Shown: positions 31,236-40,608, counted from the first letter of the stretch. The stretch: 64,000 bases of DNA from Bacteroidota bacterium (GCA_029974985.1 JARKQC010000323.1:1-64000), one strand, 5' to 3'. The notes: a model not told the origin generated them from the sequence alone. Numbers and translations are program-made.

Positions 31236-33224
31236 TTATTTAAAATCAATTAAATATGGCATTGCAACCATAGCTTGTTCACGATTTGACATTTTATTTA
31301 ATTGTAACATATAGTTCATTTGATTTTTTACTTCGGGACTTAATGCATCCCAGTTTATAAGAAATTCTTGTGGAGTAAGTCCAAGAATTTTTGCAAATTC
31401 AATTTTTGCTTTTGCATCGTTATCTTCATCATCTTTATCGCCTAAGCCAAACATATTTAATAAAACTTTCAAATCATCAACTTTTTCAGGAAAATATCTA
31501 ACGTAAACTTTTTTATCAAGAGGAATGCCCAATCTATTTTTTACAATATCAATAGTAGTTTCAATTCCACCAAGAACATCTACAAGGCCTCGTGCTTTGG
31601 CATCTTCACCCGTCCAAACTCTTCCTTTAGCAAGTTCTCGAAGTTGCTCATAAGACATTTTTCTACTTTTTGCGGCACGGCTAACAAATCTATGATAAAT
31701 ACTGCTCGATAATTCATATAATTTATCTTTTGAATTTTTATCAAATGGATACATTGCATTCATAAATTGAGAAGATTTTCCAAAATTAATTGTATCGGCT
31801 GTTATTCCTAATTTTGACATTGTTCCGCTAAGGTTAGGAACTGCAAGTATCACTCCAATTGAACCAGTAATTGTAGCTGGATGAGCAATAATTGTATCGC
31901 AAGCCATAGCCATATAATAACCTCCAGAAGCGGCAACGTCGCTCATCGAAGCATATACGGGTTTAACTGATTTTGCGCGAAGAATCTCGTCCCAAATTTC
32001 TTCTGACGCTATTACAGAGCCGCCCGGGCTATCAATACGTATAATTATAGCTTTAACTTTTTTATCATCTCGAGCTTTCTTTAGATTACGTACAAAGTCG
32101 CCCGAACGAATTGAATAATCACTATTAAAACCATCTTCGCCATCGTGTCCAGAATTAATTGGGCCAACCCCATTTATAACAGCAATTTGAATATCTTTAT
32201 CAAAAACATCTTCATCAGCGGGCTTTAAAGTAGAGATATAATCAGAAACACTAATTAAATTAAGCTTAGACTCAGTATCTGAATTAGCTAAATGCTCTTT
32301 CATTGATTCGTCTGCAGAAAGTGTTAGGTCGTAATTTTTGTTATTTGCTCTGTATTTAACAAAATCACGAACATTTATTTCAGTAGCAAATTCATCAATA
32401 AAACCCTCATATTTTAGTGAGTCAGCAGTATATAGACCGCGATTCATACAATCAATAATTTTTTCCTTAGGCATATTACGATATTTAGAAATAGCATTTA
32501 CTAAATAATCGTATCTTTGTTGGATAAGTACCCTTAATTGATATTTTGCGGAATCGGTATATTTTGTTTCGCCATACATATCGCCAGCACTTTTGAAATC
32601 TTCAAAATGAATAACAAGATAATCAATACCTATTTTTTCAAAAAACCCTTTAAAAAATACTGATGACGCACTTAAACCGTTAAATTCAAGCAAACCTTCG
32701 CCAGGCATAAAAATTGAGTCAGCGGGCAGAACATTAAAATATTGAGACTCTGCGCCTACTTCCATAAAAGCATAAATAAACTTGCCCGACTTTTTAAAAT
32801 CATCGAGTACTCCTTGTAATTCAACAGCTTTTGCAAAACCAATATTACTCAAACCCTGTTTTATGTAAATGCCTTTAATATCATTGTCATTTGCCGCATT
32901 TCTAATAGCTTTGATAGTCTCATAAAAAGAAGCGCTATTTTTATTTCCACTAAAAAATGAAAAAGGATTACTTTTAGAATATTCTTGCATTCCATCATCA
33001 AAAGTCAGATATAAGACTGAATTTTTCTTAACCTCGACAGTTTGTTTTTCAAAAGCTCCACCAATTTGTGATATTATGACAGCTATGAATACAAAAAATA
33101 ATGCTACTACAACACCAATAATTAATAATGGTATCCACCAATTACTACTTTTTCGCTTAGGAGTGCGATAAGGTGGAGGGTATGGTGGCATTTTTTGAGA
33201 CGGTTGTTGGTAATTATCTTCCAT
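31236..33224 (-). CDS. sppA: Signal peptide peptidase SppA, long (67K) type
   Basis: A 662-residue membrane protease that degrades cleaved signal peptides. A single transmembrane anchor lies at about residues 28-50 (WWIPLLIIGVVVALFFVFI). Two tandem S49-type domains follow. The catalytic dyad is Lys211 (FEDFKSAGD) and Ser433 (SDVAASGGYYMA), separated as in the E. coli-type long form. The linker and C-terminal halves are complete. A proline-rich cytoplasmic start (QKMPPYPPPYRTPKRK) precedes the anchor. Monocistronic, with its own terminator. Confidence 0.95.
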   Translation of the reverse strand: MEDNYQQPSQKMPPYPPPYRTPKRKSSNWWIPLLIIGVVVALFFVFIAVIISQIGGAFEKQTVEVKKNSVLYLTFDDGMQEYSKSNPFSFFSGNKNSASFYETIKAIRNAANDNDIKGIYIKQGLSNIGFAKAVELQGVLDDFKKSGKFIYAFMEVGAESQYFNVLPADSIFMPGEGLLEFNGLSASSVFFKGFFEKIGIDYLVIHFEDFKSAGDMYGETKYTDSAKYQLRVLIQQRYDYLVNAISKYRNMPKEKIIDCMNRGLYTADSLKYEGFIDEFATEINVRDFVKYRANNKNYDLTLSADESMKEHLANSDTESKLNLISVSDYISTLKPADEDVFDKDIQIAVINGVGPINSGHDGEDGFNSDYSIRSGDFVRNLKKARDDKKVKAIIIRIDSPGGSVIASEEIWDEILRAKSVKPVYASMSDVAASGGYYMAMACDTIIAHPATITGSIGVILAVPNLSGTMSKLGITADTINFGKSSQFMNAMYPFDKNSKDKLYELSSSIYHRFVSRAAKSRKMSYEQLRELAKGRVWTGEDAKARGLVDVLGGIETTIDIVKNRLGIPLDKKVYVRYFPEKVDDLKVLLNMFGLGDKDDEDNDAKAKIEFAKILGLTPQEFLINWDALSPEVKNQMNYMLQLNKMSNREQAMVAMPYLIDFK

Positions 33225-33387
33225 AATTTTCCTATTTATTTAATTGAATAAACTATATTTTATTTATTGAATATTACGTTAATTATTATGTAATGTTACA
33301 AATTTAAAAATAATATATTTTTTATCATAATACAATAAGATTTAATTATTTTTATCAATATTCTAATTTGCTAATCATTTAAGTAAA

Positions 33388-34038
33388 ATGTTTAAAAAAA
33401 TTGTAGATATTTGGAAATTAGAATTAAAAGATAAAACATTTATTTATCAAATAATATTTTCTTTTCTTAGTGTAATAATTGGATTAGTAATTTTTACAAG
33501 GTTTCTTTCTTTCATTGAAGACCGACCTGGTATAATTATTCCAGACCCAATTCTTTCTTGGTTTAATCCAATTGATATATCTTGGTTTACATTTATTGTA
33601 ATGTATTCAACGGTTATAATTGCAATAATTAGTTTATTGCAAAGCCCCAAAGCCTTAATTTTGGGATTGCAAAGTTATGTATTAATGCTATTAATACGAA
33701 TTGTGGCAATGTATTCAATACCATTAGAAGCGCCTGCAACTATTTTACCACTTATTGACCCTATGGTATCCGAAGTTGGAGTTGGTAAACTTATGACCAA
33801 AGATTTATTTTTCTCTGGGCATACTGCTACAATATATATAATGTATCTTGTTTCTCAAAAGAAATACTTTAGATATTTCTTTTTAGTTGCTACGATTATT
33901 ATAGCAATAGCAGTATTAGTGCAGCACGTTCATTATTCTGTTGATGTAATTGCGGCACCATTTTTTGGATATTGCTCTTATAGAATAATGTATCTATTTC
34001 ACAAAAAATATAATAATCTTTTTAAAGATTACAATTAA
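33388..34038 (+). CDS. PAP2-type membrane phosphatase (PAP2_C-like)
   Basis: A 216-residue integral membrane protein with about five to six hydrophobic segments. Residues 140-150 hold FFSGHTATIYIMY and about 178-190 QHVHYSVDVIAAP, matching the SGHT and HxxxD catalytic motifs of the phosphatidic acid phosphatase superfamily. The order and spacing resemble the PAP2_C branch that includes sphingomyelin-synthase-like enzymes. It probably acts on a lipid or polyprenyl phosphate in the inner membrane. The substrate and any synthase activity are not determinable from sequence. Confidence 0.82.
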   Translation: MFKKIVDIWKLELKDKTFIYQIIFSFLSVIIGLVIFTRFLSFIEDRPGIIIPDPILSWFNPIDISWFTFIVMYSTVIIAIISLLQSPKALILGLQSYVLMLLIRIVAMYSIPLEAPATILPLIDPMVSEVGVGKLMTKDLFFSGHTATIYIMYLVSQKKYFRYFFLVATIIIAIAVLVQHVHYSVDVIAAPFFGYCSYRIMYLFHKKYNNLFKDYN

Positions 34039-34058
34039 AATTATGTTTTATTTTTTAA

Positions 34059-34904
34059 TTATTTAACTAATTTGAATTTTGCTATTGGTGCGCTAATGCC
34101 TTTTCTTAATATCAAAATATTATTTTCGACATAATAATTATCAATAGTATCAAAAATTGTCATAAATTTATCTTCAATATCTTGACGTGTACAAAATGCA
34201 AGTGTCTTAGTAATTTGTCCAAAAAATATTCTATCATTAGTAGTAACATGAAAAGGGCCGCTGAAATAATTACAGCCTGCAAAACCACTCATATTTCCAT
34301 TTTTTTCAAATTTAATATCTGTTGCTTTTTCTTTTAATTCTTTATTAGGTGTTGGAATAGTAATTCCATTTAATTCAATTAATTGCCACGTTTTATCAAT
34401 AAGTTGCTCATAATACATATTCATAGGATTAGAATTTTCTTTTTCAAACACATATTCATCTTGTAAAGAGCCAAGAATACGGTTTCCATTAATATCAAGT
34501 TGTATTAGAGAATTTTCTGCAAGCTGATATTGATTAGGAGCATCTTTTATGTCTTTTAAAATAATTCTATCTTCTGCATCGTTCCAAATAAAAGAACCTT
34601 TTTTCTCTGTAAATTCCATACTTTTACCAATATATCTATATTTTAGAGTATAAGATTCATTATCGTTAAGAGTTAAAAAAGTTTCTATTCCGCTACAATC
34701 AGCGCAGGGAATGAATCCTTTGTATGTACCTTGCCAATTAGTATTCGACTTTGTTTTATGAAATCTATCTTCATAATTGTTAGATTGTTCTTTGGTTGTA
34801 GTAGTTTTAGAAATATCTTCTTTCTTTTCGATATTATGGCTACATGAAATAATTAATACAATTGCCAATAATAAAATAGTTTTTATCCACATAAATAGAC
34901 TCAT
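34059..34904 (-). CDS. Lipoprotein with NlpE-type N-terminal and META (HslJ-like) domains
   Basis: A 281-residue lipoprotein. The signal ends in LIISC, a lipobox with the acylated Cys at about residue 21. Residues about 55-155 resemble the NlpE N-terminal domain, with the CxxC in GFIPCADCSGIETFLTL. Residues about 165-281 are a META/HslJ domain (TWQLIELNG, ITFEKNG-like DIKFEKNGNMSGFAGCNYFSG and ILIL RKG). Such proteins are outer-membrane or periplasmic and connected with envelope or copper stress and hydrophobic-compound tolerance. The exact role here is inferred. It ends 21 bases from the convergent PAP2 gene. Confidence 0.85.
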   Translation of the reverse strand: MSLFMWIKTILLLAIVLIISCSHNIEKKEDISKTTTTKEQSNNYEDRFHKTKSNTNWQGTYKGFIPCADCSGIETFLTLNDNESYTLKYRYIGKSMEFTEKKGSFIWNDAEDRIILKDIKDAPNQYQLAENSLIQLDINGNRILGSLQDEYVFEKENSNPMNMYYEQLIDKTWQLIELNGITIPTPNKELKEKATDIKFEKNGNMSGFAGCNYFSGPFHVTTNDRIFFGQITKTLAFCTRQDIEDKFMTIFDTIDNYYVENNILILRKGISAPIAKFKLVK

Positions 34905-35056
34905 AGCAAAAAAAATAATACAAAATATGTATTTTAAACGTTTATAAGAAAAAATAATTATGAAAATGTTTTAAAAATCTAATTTTTTGAATATATTTAT
35001 AATAAATAAAGATTAATAATTCTTTTTATTTATTGTGAAAAATTTGAGGAAATAAA

Positions 35057-35815
35057 ATGATTAAAATTGAATTACCAGATGAAATGCTCCAAACTTTGGT
35101 AAAAGCAAATAATGTAGCTGTATTAACTGGTGCAGGCATTTCAGCTGAAAGTGGAATACAAACTTTTAGAGACCCCCAGGGATTATGGGCAAAATTTAAT
35201 CCCGTAGAATTAGCAAGTATGGACGGATTTATGTCAAACCCTAATCTTGTATGGGATTGGTATCAATATCGTAGAGAAATTATTAGTAAAGCTAAACCTA
35301 ACCCAGGTCATATTGCAATTGCAGAAATGAAAAATTTATTTCCCAAATTTACACTAATAACTCAAAATGTAGATAGACTTCACCAGAGAGCTGGTTCGGA
35401 TAACGTCATAGAACTTCATGGAAATATTGTTGAAAATTATTGTGTTAGTTGTAATACGCCATTTTTAGAAAATATTGATTTTGAGAATAAAGAATTGCCT
35501 AAGTGTAAAAAATGTGGCGGATTGATAAGACCAAATGTTGTTTGGTTTGGAGAAATGTTGCCTTATGATGCGTTGCAGGATGCAAATAGTGTAGCAGAAA
35601 CTGCTGATTTTTTCTTTTCTATTGGAACATCTGCAGAAGTATATCCAGCGGCAAATTTACCGATAATTGCTAAAAATCATGGAGCTTATGTTGTTGAAAT
35701 AAATCCTAATGCAACTTCAATTTCGGGATATATGAATCAAACTTTTAATTATCCAGCAGGCGAGGTTTTACCACTTTTTATAAATGATATAAAAAAAATT
35801 AAAGGCGAAAAATGA
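35057..35815 (+). CDS. cobB: NAD-dependent protein deacylase (sirtuin, CobB-like)
   Basis: A 252-residue sirtuin. The NAD-binding GAGISAESGIQTFRD is at about 25-40 and QNVDRLHQRAG and catalytic His121 (IELHGN) follow. Zinc ligands are C129, C132 (CVSCN), C150 and C153 (CKKCG). WYQYRREI provides the Tyr-x-x-Arg pair typical of class III sirtuins that remove acidic acyl groups, so desuccinylase as well as deacetylase activity is possible. GAGG lies before the ATG. Its last four bases overlap acpS. Confidence 0.94.
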   Translation: MIKIELPDEMLQTLVKANNVAVLTGAGISAESGIQTFRDPQGLWAKFNPVELASMDGFMSNPNLVWDWYQYRREIISKAKPNPGHIAIAEMKNLFPKFTLITQNVDRLHQRAGSDNVIELHGNIVENYCVSCNTPFLENIDFENKELPKCKKCGGLIRPNVVWFGEMLPYDALQDANSVAETADFFFSIGTSAEVYPAANLPIIAKNHGAYVVEINPNATSISGYMNQTFNYPAGEVLPLFINDIKKIKGEK

Positions 35816-36186
35816 TATTTGGAATTGGTACCGATATAATTGAAACTTCGAGAATTCAAACTGCTATCGAAAAATATGGTAAGCGTTTTTTAAATAGATT
35901 ATTTACCGAATTAGAACAAGAATATTGTGATAGTTTTAATGATACAAAATTCGTGCATTATGCCGCAAGATTTGCCGCAAAAGAATCGTTTAGTAAAGCA
36001 ATTGGAACTGGAATTACTCAAGGTTTTAAATTTACAGATGTCAGTGTGAAAAATTTGCCGAGCGGTGAGCCCAAAATTATTCTCGATGGTGAAATGAAAG
36101 AAAAATATGGACACCTGAAAATTCATATATCTTTATCTCATACAGATTCAAATTCACTTGCTTTTATAATTTTAGAAGAAATATGA
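35812..36186 (+). CDS. acpS: Holo-[acyl-carrier-protein] synthase
   Basis: AcpS moves 4'-phosphopantetheine from CoA to a serine of apo-ACP in fatty acid synthesis. The N-terminal FGIGTDIIETSRI and the central YAARFAAKESFSKAIGTG are the two conserved motifs, with the metal-binding Asp and Glu. Length 124 is normal. It overlaps both neighbours by four bases, as the middle of a three-gene unit with the sirtuin and the GNAT gene. Confidence 0.96.
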   Translation: MIFGIGTDIIETSRIQTAIEKYGKRFLNRLFTELEQEYCDSFNDTKFVHYAARFAAKESFSKAIGTGITQGFKFTDVSVKNLPSGEPKIILDGEMKEKYGHLKIHISLSHTDSNSLAFIILEEI

Positions 36187-36692
36187 TAAGATTAGCTACA
36201 TTAAATGATTTATCACAAATAAATGATATTTATAATTATGCTATTGATACTCGTATGGCAACAGCTGATTTAGAATATTTAACAATATCTGAAAGAGTTA
36301 AATGGTTCGAGAATCACAATAATAATAAATATCCCATTTTTGTATATGAAAAAAATAATCACGTAGCGGCTTGGTTATCGGTTAGCCCGTATAGAGAAAA
36401 TCGAAAAGCATTGATAAATGTTGTTGAGATTAGTTATTATGTTCATAAGAATTTTTTTCGTCAAGGAATAGCACAAGAATTAATTAAATTTATTATTGAT
36501 AATTCTGAAAGATATGGTATAAAAATTATAATTTGCATATTGTTAGAAATTAATACTCCAAGTATTAAACTACTTGAAAAACTTGGATTCGAAAAATGGG
36601 CAAATTTGCCAAATATTGTTAATCTTGAAAACCTGGTTTGTAGTCATTTGTATTATGGCTTAGTTATCTCAAAATATCATAATAATTTTTGA
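36183..36692 (+). CDS. GNAT family N-acetyltransferase (phosphinothricin acetyltransferase-like)
   Basis: A 169-residue GNAT enzyme. The acetyl-CoA-binding RQGIAQELIKF (about 94-104, R/QxxGxA) follows the beta-4 strand VVEISYYVHK. The C-terminal INTPSIKLLEKLGFEKWANLPN matches the amino-acid N-acetyltransferase (bar/pat-like) subgroup. N-terminal IRLATLNDLSQINDIYNYAIDTRMAT also fits it. The acyl acceptor is unknown. Translationally coupled to acpS, and through it to a deacylase, a combination worth noting though probably an accident of operon structure. Confidence 0.87.
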   Translation: MIRLATLNDLSQINDIYNYAIDTRMATADLEYLTISERVKWFENHNNNKYPIFVYEKNNHVAAWLSVSPYRENRKALINVVEISYYVHKNFFRQGIAQELIKFIIDNSERYGIKIIICILLEINTPSIKLLEKLGFEKWANLPNIVNLENLVCSHLYYGLVISKYHNNF

Positions 36693-36707
36693 ATATTAAA
36701 AATTGCT

Positions 36708-36739
36708 TTTGTATGAAAATAAATTAAATGTTACCTTTG
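36708..36739 (+). promoter_or_regulatory. Bacteroidota-type promoter for tatC
   Basis: TTTG (36708-36711) and TACCTTTG (36732-36739) are separated by 20 bases, matching the TTTG-N19-21-TAnnTTTG consensus. It lies 45 bases before the tatC ATG. Confidence 0.7.
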
Positions 36740-36783
36740 TAATCATTTTTTTTAAAAAAATTGATTTTTAAAAATTAAATATA

Positions 36784-37551
36784 ATGGAAAATAATAATAA
36801 AGAAAATATATCTTCTGAAGAAGAAAACGAAATTGGCTTTTTTGACCATTTAGAAGAATTACGAAATAGAATAATATATTCATTAATTGGAGTTGTCGTT
36901 GCTTGTATAATAACAGCAATTTTTATTGACCCTCTTATGAATTTTATATTATTATTACCTGCTAAAAACGCTGGAGTTAGCCTGCAAAATTTACAGCCCT
37001 TCGGTGTGCCACTTTTATATTTTAAAGTTATATTTTTAAGTGGTATAATACTTTCATTTCCGTTTATATTATATCAATTATGGAAGTTTATCGCTCCCGG
37101 TCTTTATGACAACGAAAGGCATTGGGTAGCTAAAATCACTTTTTTTACATCATTATGTTTTATTTTAGGGGTAGTATTTGCATATTATTTAATGATACCC
37201 GCAATGCTTGAATTTGCCGCAAATTTTGGCACTGAAACGATAAGAACAGATATTGATGTTACAGAGTATTTCGGTTTTATGACAATGATATTGCTTGCTT
37301 GTGGTCTTATTTTTGAAATGCCAATGTTATCATTTGTGCTTGCAAAATTAGGTATAATTAACGCTAAAATGCTTCGAAAATATTGGAGACACGCGACAGT
37401 AGGTATATTGATTATTGCCGCAGTTGTTACGCCAACTCCCGACCCAATAAATCAATTATTTTTTGCAATTCCATTAATGATTTTGTACGAAATAAGTATA
37501 ATAGTAGCAAAATTTTCTGCTAAGAAAAAAGTAGAAGAAGAAACTGAATAA
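36784..37551 (+). CDS. tatC: Sec-independent (twin-arginine) translocase subunit TatC
   Basis: TatC, the multi-spanning receptor of the Tat pathway, which recognises twin-arginine signal peptides and exports folded proteins. The cytosolic FFDHLEELRNRIIYSL start is the family signature. The first periplasmic loop and FKVIFLSGIILSFPFILYQLWKFIAPGLYDNER (about 82-115) match the conserved TM2 and loop. Six hydrophobic segments fit. Length 255 is normal. tatA/B are not adjacent. Confidence 0.96.
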   Translation: MENNNKENISSEEENEIGFFDHLEELRNRIIYSLIGVVVACIITAIFIDPLMNFILLLPAKNAGVSLQNLQPFGVPLLYFKVIFLSGIILSFPFILYQLWKFIAPGLYDNERHWVAKITFFTSLCFILGVVFAYYLMIPAMLEFAANFGTETIRTDIDVTEYFGFMTMILLACGLIFEMPMLSFVLAKLGIINAKMLRKYWRHATVGILIIAAVVTPTPDPINQLFFAIPLMILYEISIIVAKFSAKKKVEEETE

Positions 37552-37579
37552 TAATATTTAAAATTATTGAAAAAATAAA

Positions 37580-37614
37580 AGGGCTAAATAAATAATTATA
37601 ATTTTTTTAGCCCT
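37580..37614. terminator. Terminator between convergent tatC and the PTS EIIA gene
   Basis: AGGGCTAAA (37580-37588) pairs with TTTAGCCCT (37606-37614). The T-run is better on the minus strand (ending the EIIA gene at 37627), so it acts mainly in that direction, though it could work both ways. Confidence 0.72.
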
Positions 37615-37626
37615 ATATGTTTAATT

Positions 37627-38088
37627 TCAAATTAAATCTTCAATGGAATCGAATAGTTTGATAATATCATCAGCCCGCTTACATTCTATTAATTGATTAC
37701 GAAAACTATCATTATTCATTAATCTTGATACTTTACTTAATAATCTAAGATGTAAACTAACATTATTTTCTGGTCCTAACAACATAAAAGCAATTTTTAC
37801 GGGAACTCCATCTAAAGAATCAAAGTTTAAAGGATTTTTTAGAATAATTAATGCCGCAATTGATTGATTAACGGATTTTGTTTTAGCGTGTGGTAAGGCA
37901 ATTCCTTTTCCAACGCCAGTAGACATAATACTTTCTCTTTCGTTTACGTCCTTCAAAGCTAAATCTTTATCAATGAGTTTTCCAGATTTATCAATTAATT
38001 CAATCAAATCATTAAGGAATTGATTTTTTGAATTAGCAGTATGTTCTAATTTGATATTTTCCTTAAATAATATATCAGTAATTTTCAT
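37627..38088 (-). CDS. PTS EIIA domain protein (fructose/mannitol/nitrogen-type, PtsN-like)
   Basis: A stand-alone EIIA protein of 153 residues in the Fru/Mtl family. The phosphorylated histidine is H67 in GVGKGIALPHAKTKSV. The later region VKIAFMLLGPENNVSLHLRLLSKVSRLMND fits the family. No transporter EIIB/EIIC, enzyme I or HPr gene is visible nearby, so a regulatory (PtsN-like) role is more plausible than sugar transport. It lies 18 bases after the nucleotidyltransferase/phosphomutase fusion gene and is probably co-transcribed. Confidence 0.85.
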   Translation of the reverse strand: MKITDILFKENIKLEHTANSKNQFLNDLIELIDKSGKLIDKDLALKDVNERESIMSTGVGKGIALPHAKTKSVNQSIAALIILKNPLNFDSLDGVPVKIAFMLLGPENNVSLHLRLLSKVSRLMNNDSFRNQLIECKRADDIIKLFDSIEDLI

Positions 38089-38106
38089 AGTTTTAAATCT
38101 TTATTT

Positions 38107-40608
38107 CTATTTATTTTTCCATAAATTTACAAGTTCAAAATATTTTTGTGCAATTTTTTCAGCACCATTTTGAGTACTTGACTCACCAATTATCATAAAT
38201 GTAGCATTTTCCTTTGCTGGTAGTAATAAAGCTGAATCATCATCATCGAAAATCTTCACCCCTTCGACTAATTCTCTTTTTAGATTTTCGGAATGTTCCA
38301 TAGCGCAACGCATAACAGTACCTTTATATTCCCAAGCAACAGGGGCTTCGAGAATATGTTGATGACGTTTTGGCAACATTTCATCAATTTGCGAAGGACT
38401 AAGATTAGTTTCTGCAAGCATTTCGAGCATTTTTCCAATTGTGAACATACCATCGGAAGCAAATAAAAATTCGGGGAATATAAATCCACCGTAAACTCCA
38501 CCAACGAATAGTACATCTGGGTCGAGTGTAGCCTCCATCATATCGGAATGATTATTTTTAATTCTAATGACACTAACATTATAATCTTTTGCAATATCTT
38601 CGATTTCGCGTGGTGCAACAATAGAAACTGCAATTTTATATGCTTCTTTATCTTTATGAGTTTCAAGGAATAGTTTTGTTACGATAGATAATAACCTTAC
38701 CGAAGAATACCATTTTCCTCTTTCATCTATCAATGCTATTTTTTCAGCGCCAGCCTGCATTCTAAAGCCTAATTCATAGCCAAGTGAACGCATAATTCTT
38801 CCAGTATCATCAATATTTGACGTATTAGCTGTTGGGTCGGGGTGAAATTTAGAGCCATCAACGTAATTATTTAACGAAATTACTTCGGCGTGAAGTTTTC
38901 CAAGAATATTGGGGAAAATTGTTGATGCAAGACCAAATGAATAATCCATTAATAATTTGAATTTTCTATTTATAATTAATTCAGTATTTAATGAATTCAA
39001 ATATCTTGAAATATAAAATTCTTGAGTTCTTTCTGGAAATGAAATTATACCAACTTTGCTTGCTTTTACTCTTTCTATATCTTCGCCAAAGAAAAATCTT
39101 TCGATTTTCTTTGTAGTAGAAATCATAATATCACGACCATCTTTATTGAAAATAATAATATCTGTATGTTCCGGATTTCTTGGTGATTTACGAACGTGTA
39201 GTCCACCTATGTATTTTCCAGCTCTAAGTTCTTGACGAGTTTGAGGAATCGAAATTTGTTGTAAATCATTAATATTAACCCCCACGGATAATAATCCCGT
39301 TGTAATTGAACGTTTAATAATTCTTGATACAGAGTCGGCATCACGACTTGCTATAATAGTTGAATTTTTACCAAAAGTCATACCCAATGCGGCACCAAAT
39401 TTAGCACCAAATTCTGGATTAATTTCTAAATTAGATATTCCCGAAATACGTGCATCTGTAAATAATTCGCGATACCATTTTTCTTCTTGCACCATTGATC
39501 TAAATAATGATGCACCCTCATCAATTGTCTTTCGGGGCCATAATTTGATATTTGAAAATAAATGTGCATCTTTTCCTATTTTACAATGCTCGGCAATAAA
39601 AACATTTTCTGCAATATGAACTTTATCTTGTATCTCGACATTATTGCAAACAACATCTTCGGTCATATCAACCATATCGCCAATTTTTACATCATTCCAA
39701 ATTGTTACACTTCTTAAATTACAGCCATTTCCAATCGTTACATTATCTCCAATAACACAATTTTCAATTTTGCAATTTTCGCCTATAGATGAATTTTTTC
39801 CAATTAAATTCTTTTTTGTTAATTTTGTTGAATTTGCGATAATTGTATTATCACCTTTAATAATATCGCTATCCCAATTCATATTAAAGCCAAGATTTAC
39901 GTTACCGCTTAAAGCATCGTGTTGTCCAATCTGATATTCGTTTAAATTGCCCACATCACGCCAGTAACCTTCAGCAATATAGCCATAAAGTGGCATTTTT
40001 CTTTTTAGCATAGTTGGGAATAAATCTTTACTAAAATCAAATTCACTTTGATAAGGGATAAGTTCTAAAGCCTCAGGTTCTAAAATATAGATACCCGTAT
40101 TAATTGTATCAGAAAACACTTGTCCCCAAGATGGTTTCTCTAAAAACTTAACAATTTTGCCATCATTATCGGTTATTACAATTCCATATTCAATTGGAGA
40201 ACTTACTCTTGTGAGTAGTAGAGTTGCTAAAGAGCCTTTTTCTTCGTGAAATTTTATTGCCTTTGATAAATCGAAATCTGTTAGTACATCGCCACTTATA
40301 ACAATACATCTTTCATCTAAATGTTTATAAGCATTTTTAACAGCACCAGCAGTGCCGTAATCAGCCTGAGCAAGAACGTAACTCATCGAAATATCAAAAT
40401 TTTTACCATCTTCGAAATGATCAATGATTACGTTTGGCTGAAAATATAATAATGAAATTATATCTTTAATAGAATGCTTTTTTAGTAAATTTACAATATG
40501 TCCCATCATAGGAACATTTAAAATCGGCACCATTGGCTTTGGAATCTGCATTGTAAGTGGGCGTAATCTTGTTCCAAAACCGCCCGCCATAATTACAGCT
40601 TTATTCAT
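38107..40608 (-). CDS. Sugar nucleotidyltransferase (mannose-1-phosphate guanylyltransferase-like) fused to phosphomannomutase-like domain
   Basis: An 833-residue two-part protein. The N-terminal 1-230 is a nucleotidyltransferase with MAGGFGTRLRPLTMQIPKPMVP (residues 8-29, the NTP-binding signature). Residues about 245-360 form a left-handed beta-helix of hexapeptide repeats (IGENCKIENCVIGDNVTIGNGC). Residues about 380-830 resemble the phosphomutase fold, ending SSTQNGAEKIAQKYF. The usual TxSHNP phosphoserine loop is replaced by VRKSPRNPEH, so whether it is catalytic is unclear. The family usually makes GDP-mannose or a related sugar nucleotide for surface glycans. Followed by an EIIA gene. 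Confidence 0.85.
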   Translation of the reverse strand: MNKAVIMAGGFGTRLRPLTMQIPKPMVPILNVPMMGHIVNLLKKHSIKDIISLLYFQPNVIIDHFEDGKNFDISMSYVLAQADYGTAGAVKNAYKHLDERCIVISGDVLTDFDLSKAIKFHEEKGSLATLLLTRVSSPIEYGIVITDNDGKIVKFLEKPSWGQVFSDTINTGIYILEPEALELIPYQSEFDFSKDLFPTMLKRKMPLYGYIAEGYWRDVGNLNEYQIGQHDALSGNVNLGFNMNWDSDIIKGDNTIIANSTKLTKKNLIGKNSSIGENCKIENCVIGDNVTIGNGCNLRSVTIWNDVKIGDMVDMTEDVVCNNVEIQDKVHIAENVFIAEHCKIGKDAHLFSNIKLWPRKTIDEGASLFRSMVQEEKWYRELFTDARISGISNLEINPEFGAKFGAALGMTFGKNSTIIASRDADSVSRIIKRSITTGLLSVGVNINDLQQISIPQTRQELRAGKYIGGLHVRKSPRNPEHTDIIIFNKDGRDIMISTTKKIERFFFGEDIERVKASKVGIISFPERTQEFYISRYLNSLNTELIINRKFKLLMDYSFGLASTIFPNILGKLHAEVISLNNYVDGSKFHPDPTANTSNIDDTGRIMRSLGYELGFRMQAGAEKIALIDERGKWYSSVRLLSIVTKLFLETHKDKEAYKIAVSIVAPREIEDIAKDYNVSVIRIKNNHSDMMEATLDPDVLFVGGVYGGFIFPEFLFASDGMFTIGKMLEMLAETNLSPSQIDEMLPKRHQHILEAPVAWEYKGTVMRCAMEHSENLKRELVEGVKIFDDDDSALLLPAKENATFMIIGESSTQNGAEKIAQKYFELVNLWKNK

